DNA of 12,579 nt from Pseudomonadota bacterium (lineage in GTDB: Bacteria; Pseudomonadota; Alphaproteobacteria; Acetobacterales; Acetobacteraceae): positions 1 to 12,579 of the forward strand of contig JAJXSZ010000049.1 in the NCBI GenBank assembly GCA_021784255.1, read 5' to 3'. This document shows positions 1 through 6,088 of the stretch, in pieces. The position numbers were made by a program, and so were the translations under genes. Position 1 is the first letter of the stretch, and every line of letters begins with the position of its first letter. Below the pieces are notes generated by a model. That model searched no databases and was not told the DNA's origin. It saw only the letters and a program-made list of their open reading frames with translations.

Positions 1-103
1 GCGCCAGCAGGCTGGCCGCGCCGGCGACCAGTGCCGCCCGCCGCCCGAGGCCTCGCGCTGCCGGCGGAGCGCAGCAGCCGCAGCGCCAGGGCGGCTCGCG
101 CAT
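1..103 (-). CDS. 5' end of a probable exported protein (partial, runs off left edge)
   Basis: Reading leftwards from an ATG at 103, a frame stays open for 34 codons to the window edge. The first 20 residues are Pro/Cys-rich and unremarkable. They are followed by GRRAALVAGAASLLA, a paired arginine and then a small-residue hydrophobic core, typical of a Tat-like or Sec signal peptide. A GAGGG lies about 11 nt upstream, a loose ribosome-binding match. The gene is divergent from the DsbG-like gene, with a 217-bp spacer. The true start could lie closer to the arginine pair, because the Cys-rich N-terminus is odd for a signal peptide. No family can be named from this fragment. Confidence 0.42.
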   Translation of the reverse strand, partial: MREPPWRCGCCAPPAARGLGRRAALVAGAASLLA

Positions 104-177
104 GTTCAGACCAACCCTCGCATCGCCCGACCATAGCCTCCTCCCGGCATCGCCGTCAGCCTCCCGCGCGACGGAGG

Positions 178-191
178 CGATCGGCCGATCG
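178..191. promoter_or_regulatory. 14-bp perfect palindrome, possible operator
   Basis: CGATCGGCCGATCG is a perfect dyad in the 217-bp spacer between two divergent genes (start codons at 103 and 321). A site here could serve a dimeric regulator of either gene. The spacer also holds a 6-bp-stem hairpin at 243-259 (GCCGCC/GGCGGC). I see no convincing -35/-10 pair. GC-rich palindromes also arise by chance in DNA of this composition, so the regulatory role is an inference. Confidence 0.25.
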
Positions 192-261
192 GCGGCGGAG
201 GGCGCTGGTGGCGGCGCGGCCGGGCCGCTACATCGCCGGCGTGCCGCCGCTGTGGCGGCGA

Positions 262-287
262 ACACGGCGCATCGACACGGCGCATCG
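262..287. repeat. 2 x 13-bp perfect tandem repeat in the leader of the DsbG-like gene
   Basis: ACACGGCGCATCG occurs twice back to back (262-274 and 275-287) and is followed by a decayed partial third copy (ATACGGCGGC). It lies 33 bp upstream of the chosen start at 321, between the hairpin at 243-259 and the ribosome-binding site. A 13-bp unit would shift frame if it were translated, which supports a non-coding leader and the downstream start. Confidence 0.8.
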
Positions 288-320
288 ATACGGCGGCAAG
301 CAGGACCAGCGGAGGCAGGA

Positions 321-1244
321 ATGGCGGTCGGAAACGGATCAGGGCCAGCGCGCTGGCTGATGCTGGGGTGGCTCGCGGCGGCCGGATCGACCGCCGCCGC
401 GCCGGCCATGGCCGCGCCGCCAACCCCGGCCACGTCGCCAACCCCAGCCACGTCACCAACCCCGGCCGCGTCACCAACCCCGGCCGCGTCACCAACCCCG
501 GCCGCGTCGCCGGCGCCGGCCGTGCCGGCTGGTCTCGCGGCCCTGCTCGGGCGCGCGCTGCACCAGTATGGCCCGATCACGGTGCTGCGCTCGGCGCCGG
601 CGCCCGGCGGCATGACCGCAGCGCTGGTCGAGGCCGGCACGCAGAAGGCGATTGTCTGGATCATCGGCGGCCAGGCGGTCTCGGTGGGGCAGATGTGGGA
701 TGCCCAGGGGCACGACCTCAACCGCGAGATGGCGATCCGCATGGGCCTGATGCCGCGCCCGCTGGCGCCCGCCGCCGTCGCCGCGGGGCTGGCCGGGGCG
801 CGGACCTTCGTGGTCGGCCGCGGGGGGCCGGAGGTCACGGTCTTCTTCGATCCCAACTGCATCTTCTGCCACAAGCTCTACCAGGCGGCGCAGCCGCTGC
901 TGGTCCGCGGCAAGCTGCGGCTGCGGGTGGTGATGGTGGCGTTCCTGAAGCCCTCCAGCGACGGGCGCGCCGCCGCGATCCTGATGGCGCGCGACCCCGC
1001 GGCGGCGCTGGCGACCGACGAGAACGGCTTCGATGTGCCGCGCGAGGAGGGCGGCCTCGCGCCGGCCACCGCGATTCCCGCCGCGGTGCGCGACGCCCTG
1101 GCCGCCAACATCGGGCTGCTGGCCCGCTCCGGGCCGGTGGCGACGCCGACGCTGCTCTACCGCGACCGGACCGGCGCCTGGCAGATCATGCACCATGGCC
1201 CGGTCGAGGGCCTGGCGGCCTTCGTGGCGACGCTCGGCGGGTAA
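321..1244 (+). CDS. Secreted DsbC/DsbG-like thiol:disulfide interchange protein with Pro-rich N-terminal linker
   Basis: Predicted 307-residue periplasmic thioredoxin-fold protein of the DsbC/DsbG class, which isomerises or reduces disulfides in exported proteins. A signal peptide spans about residues 10-31 (WLMLGWLAAAG then AMA|A). Residues 34-67 form a linker of five PTPA(T/A)S hexapeptides plus a degenerate sixth. A short N-terminal domain follows, then the catalytic domain with FFDPNCIFCHK (active-site Cys180 and Cys183) and the cis-Pro region VATPTLLY (Pro276). DsbG/DsbC proteins from E. coli are around 230-250 residues, and the linker accounts for part of the extra length here. Start 321 is preferred because GGAGG sits 5 nt upstream and the signal peptide begins at once. 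An upstream in-frame ATG at 102 would add 73 low-complexity residues. No DsbD partner is visible, and substrates are unknown. Confidence 0.85.
   Translation: MAVGNGSGPARWLMLGWLAAAGSTAAAPAMAAPPTPATSPTPATSPTPAASPTPAASPTPAASPAPAVPAGLAALLGRALHQYGPITVLRSAPAPGGMTAALVEAGTQKAIVWIIGGQAVSVGQMWDAQGHDLNREMAIRMGLMPRPLAPAAVAAGLAGARTFVVGRGGPEVTVFFDPNCIFCHKLYQAAQPLLVRGKLRLRVVMVAFLKPSSDGRAAAILMARDPAAALATDENGFDVPREEGGLAPATAIPAAVRDALAANIGLLARSGPVATPTLLYRDRTGAWQIMHHGPVEGLAAFVATLGG
420..527 (+). repeat. 18-bp in-frame minisatellite encoding PTPA(T/A)S
   Basis: Five copies of an 18-bp unit (consensus CCAACCCCGGCCRCGTCR) run at 420-437, 438-455, 456-473, 474-491 and 492-509, with a diverged sixth at 510-527. The unit is a multiple of three, so copy-number change would lengthen or shorten the linker of the DsbG-like protein without frameshift. 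Neighbouring copies differ at only one to three bases, which indicates recent expansion. Confidence 0.93.
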
Positions 1245-1263
1245 GGGCGGCGCTGGCCCGACC

Positions 1264-1289
1264 GGGCGGGGGCGGCGGGGCGGGGGGGG
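1264..1289 (+). other. G-run cluster matching a G-quadruplex pattern
   Basis: Just downstream of the DsbG-like gene, guanine runs of 3, 5, 2, 4 and 8 bases are separated by single cytosines. Four runs of at least three G with 1-, 4- and 1-nt loops fit the usual G3+N1-7 quadruplex rule on the plus strand. It lies 3' of the DsbG-like gene and, read on the other strand, 3' of tRNA-Ala. The rest of 1245-1434 shows no gene. Function is speculative. Confidence 0.4.
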
Positions 1290-1434
1290 CACATCGCCGG
1301 GGCTGCTGGCGGGCCACTCACGACCCTGCGAACGAGGGGCGGCTTGCACCCCGAACATGCGCGCGGTCGGTCGCCATCGGCAAGCCGCGCGCCCGCGAGC
1401 ACGGGCCGAGATTGTCCTAAACTATTGCAACCAT

Positions 1435-1510
1435 TGGTGGAGCCAAGCGGGATCGAACCGCTGACCTCCTGAATGCCATTCAGGCGCTCTCCCAGCTGAG
1501 CTATGGCCCC
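1435..1510 (-). tRNA. tRNA-Ala (anticodon GGC)
   Basis: The minus strand folds into a complete 76-nt cloverleaf. The acceptor arm is GGGGCCA/TGGCTCC and contains the G3-U70 wobble pair that marks alanine tRNAs for AlaRS. The anticodon stem CCTGA/TCAGG closes the loop ATGGCAT, giving anticodon GGC, which reads GCC (and GCU) codons. The T-loop carries GGTTCGATCCC. The discriminator base is A and the CCA end is encoded (1435-1437). In a genome this GC-rich, GCC is expected to be a heavily used alanine codon. Confidence 0.97.
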
Positions 1511-1528
1511 TACCGCTTGGGATGGCGG

Positions 1529-1557
1529 GGTCTAGACGATGGGTGCGCAGCGGGCAA
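1529..1557 (-). promoter_or_regulatory. Possible promoter of tRNA-Ala
   Basis: On the minus strand, TTGCCC (1557-1552) and TAGACC (1534-1529) are 17 bp apart, upstream of the tRNA 5' end at 1510. The bases that follow are a GC-rich run (CCCCGCC), like the discriminators of stringently controlled stable-RNA promoters. The -10 match is weak, so this is a candidate only. Confidence 0.3.
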
Positions 1558-1582
1558 GCCCAGACCGGCGATGGCAATGTTG

Positions 1583-1605
1583 AAAAATCAGGTCGTCCGC
1601 GACGA
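1583..1605 (-). terminator. Weak candidate terminator after scoB
   Basis: On the minus strand a small hairpin TCGTC-GCG-GACGA (1605-1593) is followed after 5 nt by five T residues (1587-1583). It lies 72 bp past the scoB stop and upstream of the tRNA-Ala promoter region, the right place to insulate the tRNA. The stem is short and the T-run is separated from it, so Rho-dependent termination is equally possible. Confidence 0.3.
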
Positions 1606-1676
1606 GCCGGCCGGCGCCTCGTGCGTCTGCAGGGCAGCCCGGAACGCCTCGACCCTCGAGTAGCGCGCCACCCGGC

Positions 1677-2333
1677 TCAGGCCGCCACCTTCAGCTTCGG
1701 CGACACGGCGAACCCCGCCTCCGTCCTGGCGCGGAACTCGTCGAGCGAAACCCCGTCCGCCAGCTCCAGCAGCGTCATGCCGCCCGCCTTGCGGTCGATG
1801 CCGACCACGCCGAGGTCGGTCACCACCATGTCCACCACCCGCGCGCCGGTCAGCGGCAGGCTGCACGCGTTGAGCAGCTTCGGCTTGCCGCCGGCGGTGT
1901 GCTCCATCAGCACCACCACGCGCCGCACGCCGGCGACCAGGTCCATCGCCCCGCCCATTCCCTTGACCATCTTGCCGGGGATCATCCAGTTCGCGAGGTC
2001 GCCGTTCTGCGCCACCTGCAGCGCGCCGAGGATCGAGATGTCGATGTGCCCGCCGCGCACCATCGCGAAGGAGGCGGCGCTGTCGAAGTAGCTGGTCGTC
2101 GGCAGCTCCGTCACCGTCTGCTTGCCGGCGTTGATGAGGTCGGCGTCCTCCTCGCCCTCCCACGGGAACGGCCCGGTGCCGAGCATCCCGTTCTCGGAAT
2201 GCAGCTGCACCGTGATCCCGTCCGGGATGTGGTTGGCCACCAGCGTCGGAATGCCGATGCCGAGATTGACATAGAACCCGTCGCGCAGCTCGCGCGCGGC
2301 ACGGGCAGCCATCTGATCGCGTGTCCAGGGCAT
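1677..2333 (-). CDS. scoB: 3-oxoacid CoA-transferase subunit B
   Basis: A 218-residue small (beta) subunit of a family I CoA-transferase, which moves CoA between succinyl-CoA or another acyl-CoA and a 3-oxoacid such as acetoacetate. The hallmark is LHSENGMLG, in which Glu47 is the catalytic glutamate that forms the glutamyl-CoA intermediate. LGIGIPTLVAN (24-34) and HIDISILGALQV also fit the family. The start at 2333 has GGAGG 5 nt upstream. An in-frame ATG at 2345 would place that ribosome-binding site inside the gene. It lies 77 bp after scoA and completes the heterodimer. The pair could serve ketone-body or short-chain acid use (scoAB, atoDA) or beta-ketoadipate breakdown (pcaIJ). No aromatic-pathway genes are nearby, so scoB is the safer name. 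Confidence 0.93.
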   Translation of the reverse strand: MPWTRDQMAARAARELRDGFYVNLGIGIPTLVANHIPDGITVQLHSENGMLGTGPFPWEGEEDADLINAGKQTVTELPTTSYFDSAASFAMVRGGHIDISILGALQVAQNGDLANWMIPGKMVKGMGGAMDLVAGVRRVVVLMEHTAGGKPKLLNACSLPLTGARVVDMVVTDLGVVGIDRKAGGMTLLELADGVSLDEFRARTEAGFAVSPKLKVAA

Positions 2334-2343
2334 CGCTACCTCC

Positions 2344-2379
2344 ATCAAGGCCGGCATCAACGCCGGCATCAAAGCCGGG
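2344..2379. repeat. 3 x 12-bp tandem repeat in the scoA-scoB spacer
   Basis: ATCAANGCCGG(C/G) occurs three times without gaps (2344-2355, 2356-2367, 2368-2379). Read in the direction of transcription the unit is GCCGGCNTTGAT. The array fills about half of the 77-bp spacer and ends close to the scoB ribosome-binding site. On the mRNA, repeated GCCGGC blocks can pair with each other, since GCCGGC is self-complementary, so the array may influence scoB translation. That role is inference. Confidence 0.85.
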
Positions 2380-2410
2380 GCCAACATCCCGGCCGGGGCA
2401 AAGCCCGCTC

Positions 2411-3121
2411 TCAGGCTGCCTTCTTGCGCACCGTCCGCTGCTCGATCCGCTTCTCGATCACCGCCGGCCGGACCACGCGGTTGACGAAAATCCCCGGCGT
2501 CACGATGGCGTCCGGGTCCAGCGTTCCCGCCGGCACGATCTCCTCCACCTCGGCCACGACCAGCTCCGCCGCCGTCGCCATCACCGGGTTGAAGTTGCGT
2601 GCCGTCTTCCGATAGACGAGGTTGCCCTCGGTATCCGCCTTCCAGGCATGGATGATCGCGAGGTCGGCGCGGATGCCGCGCTCCATCACGTAGTGCTCGC
2701 CGTCGAACTCGCGGGTTTCCTTGCCCTTCGCCACGTCCGTGCCATAGCCGGTCTTGGTGAAGAAGGCCGGGATGCCGGCCCCGCCGGCGCGGATGCGCTC
2801 GGCCAGCGTGCCCTGCGGGTTGAACTCGATCTCCAGCTCGCCGGCGAGGTATTGCTGCGCGAAGGTCGCGTTCTCGCCGACATAGCTGCTGATCATCTTG
2901 CGGACCTGCCGGGTCTTGAGCAGGATCCCGAGGCCCGCGTCGTCGATCCCCGCGTTGTTGGAGACGAAGGTGAGGTCGCGCACGCCGGCGTCGCGAATCG
3001 CCTCGATCAGCGAGGCCGGAATGCCGCACAGGCCGAACCCGCCGGAAAGAATCATCATCCCGTCGCGCAGCGCGCCGTCCAGCGCCGCCTTCGCGTCGGG
3101 GTAGATCTTGTCGATCGCCAT
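2411..3121 (-). CDS. scoA: 3-oxoacid CoA-transferase subunit A
   Basis: A 236-residue large (alpha) subunit of the same CoA-transferase. Family features are the glycine-rich GGFGLCGIP near residues 27-35, FVSNNAG (52-58), the NPQGTLAERIRAGGAGIPAF region and the FTKTGYGT segment. Length is normal for stand-alone A subunits. The start at 3121 has GGGAGGA about 8 nt upstream. The gene is first of the scoA-scoB pair and divergent from cysK across a 108-bp gap. That gap has an AT-richer patch around 3190-3205 that probably holds promoter elements, but I cannot fix a -35/-10 pair for either gene. Succinyl-CoA as CoA donor is known for the family and is not shown here. Confidence 0.95.
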   Translation of the reverse strand: MAIDKIYPDAKAALDGALRDGMMILSGGFGLCGIPASLIEAIRDAGVRDLTFVSNNAGIDDAGLGILLKTRQVRKMISSYVGENATFAQQYLAGELEIEFNPQGTLAERIRAGGAGIPAFFTKTGYGTDVAKGKETREFDGEHYVMERGIRADLAIIHAWKADTEGNLVYRKTARNFNPVMATAAELVVAEVEEIVPAGTLDPDAIVTPGIFVNRVVRPAVIEKRIEQRTVRKKAA

Positions 3122-3229
3122 GCGTCCGGTCCTCCCATAGCGGACCTAACATGGCCCCGCGCGCAGGGGGAAGGCTTGCAACGGGACCGGAAATAAACAA
3201 TTGGTGATGTGGAGATCAGGAGAACTACG

Positions 3230-4144
3230 ATGAAAGCAAGTAGTATTCTCGAGACCATCGGCGGCACGCCGCATGTGCGCCTGGCACGGCTGTTTCCCGC
3301 CGCCGAGGTCTGGGTGAAGTGCGAACGCAGCAATCCCGGCGGCTCGATCAAGGACCGCATCGCGCTCGCCATGGTCGAGGAGGCGGAAAAATCCGGCGCG
3401 CTCGGGCCCGGCGGGCTGATCATCGAGCCGACCTCCGGCAACACCGGCATCGGGCTGGCCATGGTCGCGGCGGTGAAGGGCTACCGGCTGGTGCTGGTGA
3501 TGCCGGATTCCATGTCGGTGGAGCGGCGGCGGCTGATGCAGGCCTATGGCGCGACCTTCGACCTCACGCCGCGCGAGGGCGGCATGAAGGCGGCGATCGC
3601 GCGCGCGCAGGAACTGAAGGCGCAGAACCCCGGCTCCTGGATCCCGCAGCAATTCGAGAACCAGGCGAATGTCGAGGTGCATGCCCGCACCACCGCGCGC
3701 GAGATCCTGGCGGATTTCCCGCAGGGGCTGGATGCGCTGATCACCGGCGTCGGCACCGGCGGGCACATCACCGGCTGCGCGCAGGTTCTCAAGAAGGCGT
3801 GGCCGGGGCTCAAGGTCTTCGCGGTCGAGCCCACCGCCTCGGCGGTGCTCTCGGGCGGCCCGCCCGGCCCGCACCCGATCCAGGGCCTCGGCGCCGGCTT
3901 CGTGCCGGCGATCATGGACACCGGGCTGCTCGACGGGGTGATCCAGGTCGAGGGCGAGGAAGCGCGCGAGCACGCCCGCCAGTGCGCCGCGAAGGAGGGC
4001 ATCCTGGTCGGCATCTCCTCCGGCGCCACGCTGGCGGCGATCGCGCGGAAGCTGCCGGAACTGGGCGCGAAGGCGCGCGTGCTCGGGTTCAACTACGACA
4101 CCGGCGAGCGCTACCTCTCGGTGCCGGATTTCCTGCCGGCCTGA
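3230..4144 (+). CDS. cysK: Cysteine synthase (O-acetylserine sulfhydrylase)
   Basis: A 304-residue PLP-dependent fold-type II enzyme that makes cysteine from O-acetylserine and sulfide in the cytoplasm. The Schiff-base lysine is Lys41 in NPGGSIKDR, the same number as in well-known CysK proteins. The substrate loop EPTSGNTG, the PLP-phosphate loop GVGTGGHITG and the C-terminal GISSGAT are all present and intact. Start 3230 has AGGAGA with a 6-nt spacer. A GTG at 3209 would add seven residues and bury that site. Being divergent from scoA and 108 bp ahead of the ABC importer operon, it could share regulation with the importer. A CysM-type or cystathionine beta-synthase-like activity cannot be excluded, but the length and motifs fit CysK best. 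Confidence 0.95.
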   Translation: MKASSILETIGGTPHVRLARLFPAAEVWVKCERSNPGGSIKDRIALAMVEEAEKSGALGPGGLIIEPTSGNTGIGLAMVAAVKGYRLVLVMPDSMSVERRRLMQAYGATFDLTPREGGMKAAIARAQELKAQNPGSWIPQQFENQANVEVHARTTAREILADFPQGLDALITGVGTGGHITGCAQVLKKAWPGLKVFAVEPTASAVLSGGPPGPHPIQGLGAGFVPAIMDTGLLDGVIQVEGEEAREHARQCAAKEGILVGISSGATLAAIARKLPELGAKARVLGFNYDTGERYLSVPDFLPA

Positions 4145-4183
4145 CCGGGGTTGCCGCGCGCCGCGCCGAAGAGGCAGGCTTGA

Positions 4184-4228
4184 CCGCCATGGCGGCTTGA
4201 CGGAAAGCCCCCCGGGAGGCGCATGCGC
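4184..4228. promoter_or_regulatory. Two palindromes in the cysK-importer spacer, possible operators
   Basis: CCGCCATGGCGG (4184-4195) and GCGCATGCGC (4219-4228) are perfect dyads in the 108-bp gap before the importer operon. The first is flanked by direct repeats GGCTTGAC at 4177-4184 and 4194-4201. No T-run follows either, so they do not look like intrinsic terminators. A regulator-binding role is inference, and chance is a real alternative in GC-rich DNA. Confidence 0.25.
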
Positions 4229-4252
4229 GCCACCGCAACCGGGGGGAGCAAC

Positions 4253-5317
4253 ATGGCTCTGACACGCAGACAACTGGGCGCCAATGTCGTGGCGGGGGGC
4301 GTCGTGGCGGGGGGCGTCGTGGCGGGGGGCGTCGCGGCCGGCGCCGCCTTCGGCATCGTGCGCAACGCCCGGGCGGCCAGCGAGCCGGTCAAGATCGGCA
4401 TCCTGCCGCTGGTCTCGCACGCGCCCACGATCATCGCCCAGGCGCAGGGATATTTCGCGGCGCAGGGCCTCGCGGCCCGGCTCGTCACCTTCCAGGCGGC
4501 CGAGCCGATGGCCGTCGGCATCGCCTCCGGCGACATCGATTTCGGCGTCACCGCGATCACCGGCGGGCTGGTCAGCCTCGCCGACAAGGGCGCGGTGAAG
4601 GTGATCGGCGGCTCGCTCGCCGAAGCCAAGGGCGTGGAGGGGCAGAAAGTGCTCGCGTCCAACGCCGCCTACGCCAAGGGGCTGACCAGCCTGGCCGGCC
4701 TGAAGGGCAGGAGCTACGCGGTGACCACCGCCGGCTCGTCGTTCGAGTATGTCGCCTACAAGGCGGCGCAGAAGGCGGGCTTCCCGGCGAGCGAGATCGT
4801 CTTCCGCCCGCTGCAGACCATTCCCGCCTGCATCGCCGCGCTGAAGACCGGCCAGGTCGATGCCTGGGACATGCTGCCGAGCGTCACCGACCCGCTGCTC
4901 AAGGCGAAGGTCGCGCACGCCATCGCCGCGGTGCGGGACTTCATCCCCGGCTACCAGGTGACGGCCGTCTTCACCTCCACCGCCAACATCAACAAGCGCA
5001 AGGAGGTGGTGCAGCGCTTCCTCGCCGGCTTCGCCAGAGGCATCGACGACTACGACGCGGCCCTGGTGGCGAAGACGATGGCGCCCAAGCAGATCGACGC
5101 GATCGTCGCCGAGATCCACAAATACGTCTTCTCCGCCATGCCGCTCGACAAGGCGCGGGCGCACATCACCCACGGCGTGATGCGCGTCAACGCCGGCGCG
5201 GCGCTCAACGTCGCCAGCGTCGCCGACCAGTTGCAGTGGCTCAACGCCAACAAGCTGGTGCCGGCCGGCTCGACGATGCAGCGGCTGGTCGATACCAGCT
5301 TCGTGAAGACCATCTGA
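4253..5317 (+). CDS. ABC transporter substrate-binding protein (SsuA/TauA/NMT1-like), Tat-type signal
   Basis: A 354-residue periplasmic binding protein of the class that delivers sulfonates, taurine, nitrate or thiamine-precursor pyrimidines to ABC importers. The N-terminus TRRQLGA is a twin-arginine motif. It is followed by an unusual core of VVAGG repeats and an ARA|A cleavage site near residue 41. The mature part begins VKIGILPLVSHAP and contains GYFAAQGL and ASGDIDFGVT, typical of the NMT1/SsuA fold. GDIDFGV corresponds to the region that senses ligand. Start 4253 has GGGGGGAG 4 nt upstream. An earlier ATG at 4223 has a cramped site and pushes the arginine pair 10 residues inward. The stop codon abuts the ATPase start. 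The ligand cannot be read from sequence. Confidence 0.9.
   Translation: MALTRRQLGANVVAGGVVAGGVVAGGVAAGAAFGIVRNARAASEPVKIGILPLVSHAPTIIAQAQGYFAAQGLAARLVTFQAAEPMAVGIASGDIDFGVTAITGGLVSLADKGAVKVIGGSLAEAKGVEGQKVLASNAAYAKGLTSLAGLKGRSYAVTTAGSSFEYVAYKAAQKAGFPASEIVFRPLQTIPACIAALKTGQVDAWDMLPSVTDPLLKAKVAHAIAAVRDFIPGYQVTAVFTSTANINKRKEVVQRFLAGFARGIDDYDAALVAKTMAPKQIDAIVAEIHKYVFSAMPLDKARAHITHGVMRVNAGAALNVASVADQLQWLNANKLVPAGSTMQRLVDTSFVKTI
4286..4330 (+). repeat. 3 x 15-bp perfect repeat encoding VVAGG in the signal peptide core
   Basis: GTCGTGGCGGGGGGC occurs three times identically (4286-4300, 4301-4315, 4316-4330), with a diverged fourth unit at 4331-4345. It encodes VVAGG VVAGG VVAGG VAAGA, the hydrophobic core of the Tat-type signal. 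The unit is a multiple of three, so gain or loss changes core length without frameshift. Perfect identity implies very recent expansion. Confidence 0.95.
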
Positions 5318-6088
5318 ATGCGCCTCCTCGCCGATCGCCTCGGCCATCGCTACGGCACCACCGAGGTGCTGCGCGATATCCGGATCGCGATCGGCGAGGG
5401 CGAGATCGTCTGCATCGTCGGCCCCTCCGGCTGCGGCAAATCGACGTTCCTGCGCATGCTCGGCGGGCTCGAACAGGCTTCCACCGGCCAGGTGCTGCTC
5501 GAGGGCGAGCCTCCCGCCGGCTCGCTCAACCCGATCACCTACATCTTCCAGGACTTCGCCCTCCTGCCGTGGCGCAGTGTCGAGGGCAACATCAGGCTGG
5601 TGCTCGAGGATCACCGGCTCGGCGCGGCGGCGATGCGGCGCATCGTCGATGACGTTCTGGAACGAACACGGCTCGCGGAGTTCCGCGCCGCGCTGCCGCG
5701 CCAGCTCTCCGGCGGGATGAAGCAGCGCGTGGCGATCGCGCGCGCGCTCGCGGTGCGCCCCGCGGTGATGCTGATGGACGAGCCGCTCTCCGCGCTCGAC
5801 AGCCAGACGCGCGAGCTGCTGATGGACGACCTCGTGGAGCTGTGGACGCGCGAGCGCTTCTCCGCCTGCTACGTGACGCACAACCTCGCCGAGGCGGTCC
5901 GGCTCGGCCACCGGGTGCATGTGCTCTCGCGCCGGCCGGGGCGCATCCGCGAGACGGTGGAGATCGACATGCCGCTGGCCGAGCGCGCCGAACGCGCGGC
6001 GGAGCTGGAGGCGATGCAGCGCCACATCTGGCTGATCATGCGCGAGGAGGCGCGCGCCGCCGACCGGGAGCTTGCCGATGCACGATGA
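5318..6088 (+). CDS. ABC importer ATPase (SsuB/TauB/NrtD family)
   Basis: A 256-residue ATP-binding subunit that powers the importer from the cytoplasmic side. All motifs are intact: Walker A GPSGCGKST (35-43), Q-loop FQDFALLPW (Gln78), signature LSGGMKQR (130-137), Walker B VMLMDE (150-155), D-loop SALD and switch His188 in YVTHN. FALLPWRSVEGN is the pattern seen in the nitrate/sulfonate/taurine ATPase group. The ATG directly follows the binding-protein stop codon (TGAATG), which implies translational coupling. Its own 3' end overlaps the permease gene by 11 bp. No extra C-terminal regulatory domain is present. Confidence 0.95.
   Translation: MRLLADRLGHRYGTTEVLRDIRIAIGEGEIVCIVGPSGCGKSTFLRMLGGLEQASTGQVLLEGEPPAGSLNPITYIFQDFALLPWRSVEGNIRLVLEDHRLGAAAMRRIVDDVLERTRLAEFRAALPRQLSGGMKQRVAIARALAVRPAVMLMDEPLSALDSQTRELLMDDLVELWTRERFSACYVTHNLAEAVRLGHRVHVLSRRPGRIRETVEIDMPLAERAERAAELEAMQRHIWLIMREEARAADRELADAR

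Noticed and set aside
102..320. N-terminal extension of the DsbG-like protein from an upstream ATG at 102
   Set aside because: The 73 extra residues are low-complexity and span a 13-bp repeat. The ATG at 321 has a good GGAGG site and starts a signal peptide.
1677..3200. One long minus-strand frame that would fuse an N-terminal extension to scoB
   Set aside because: Upstream of 2333 the frame is a shadow of scoA, which is read in another frame. The scoB start has its own GGAGG site.
3122..3229. Assigned -35/-10 promoter pairs for scoA and cysK
   Set aside because: TTGCAA (3175-3180) is present and self-complementary, but no acceptable -10 lies at the right distance on either strand.
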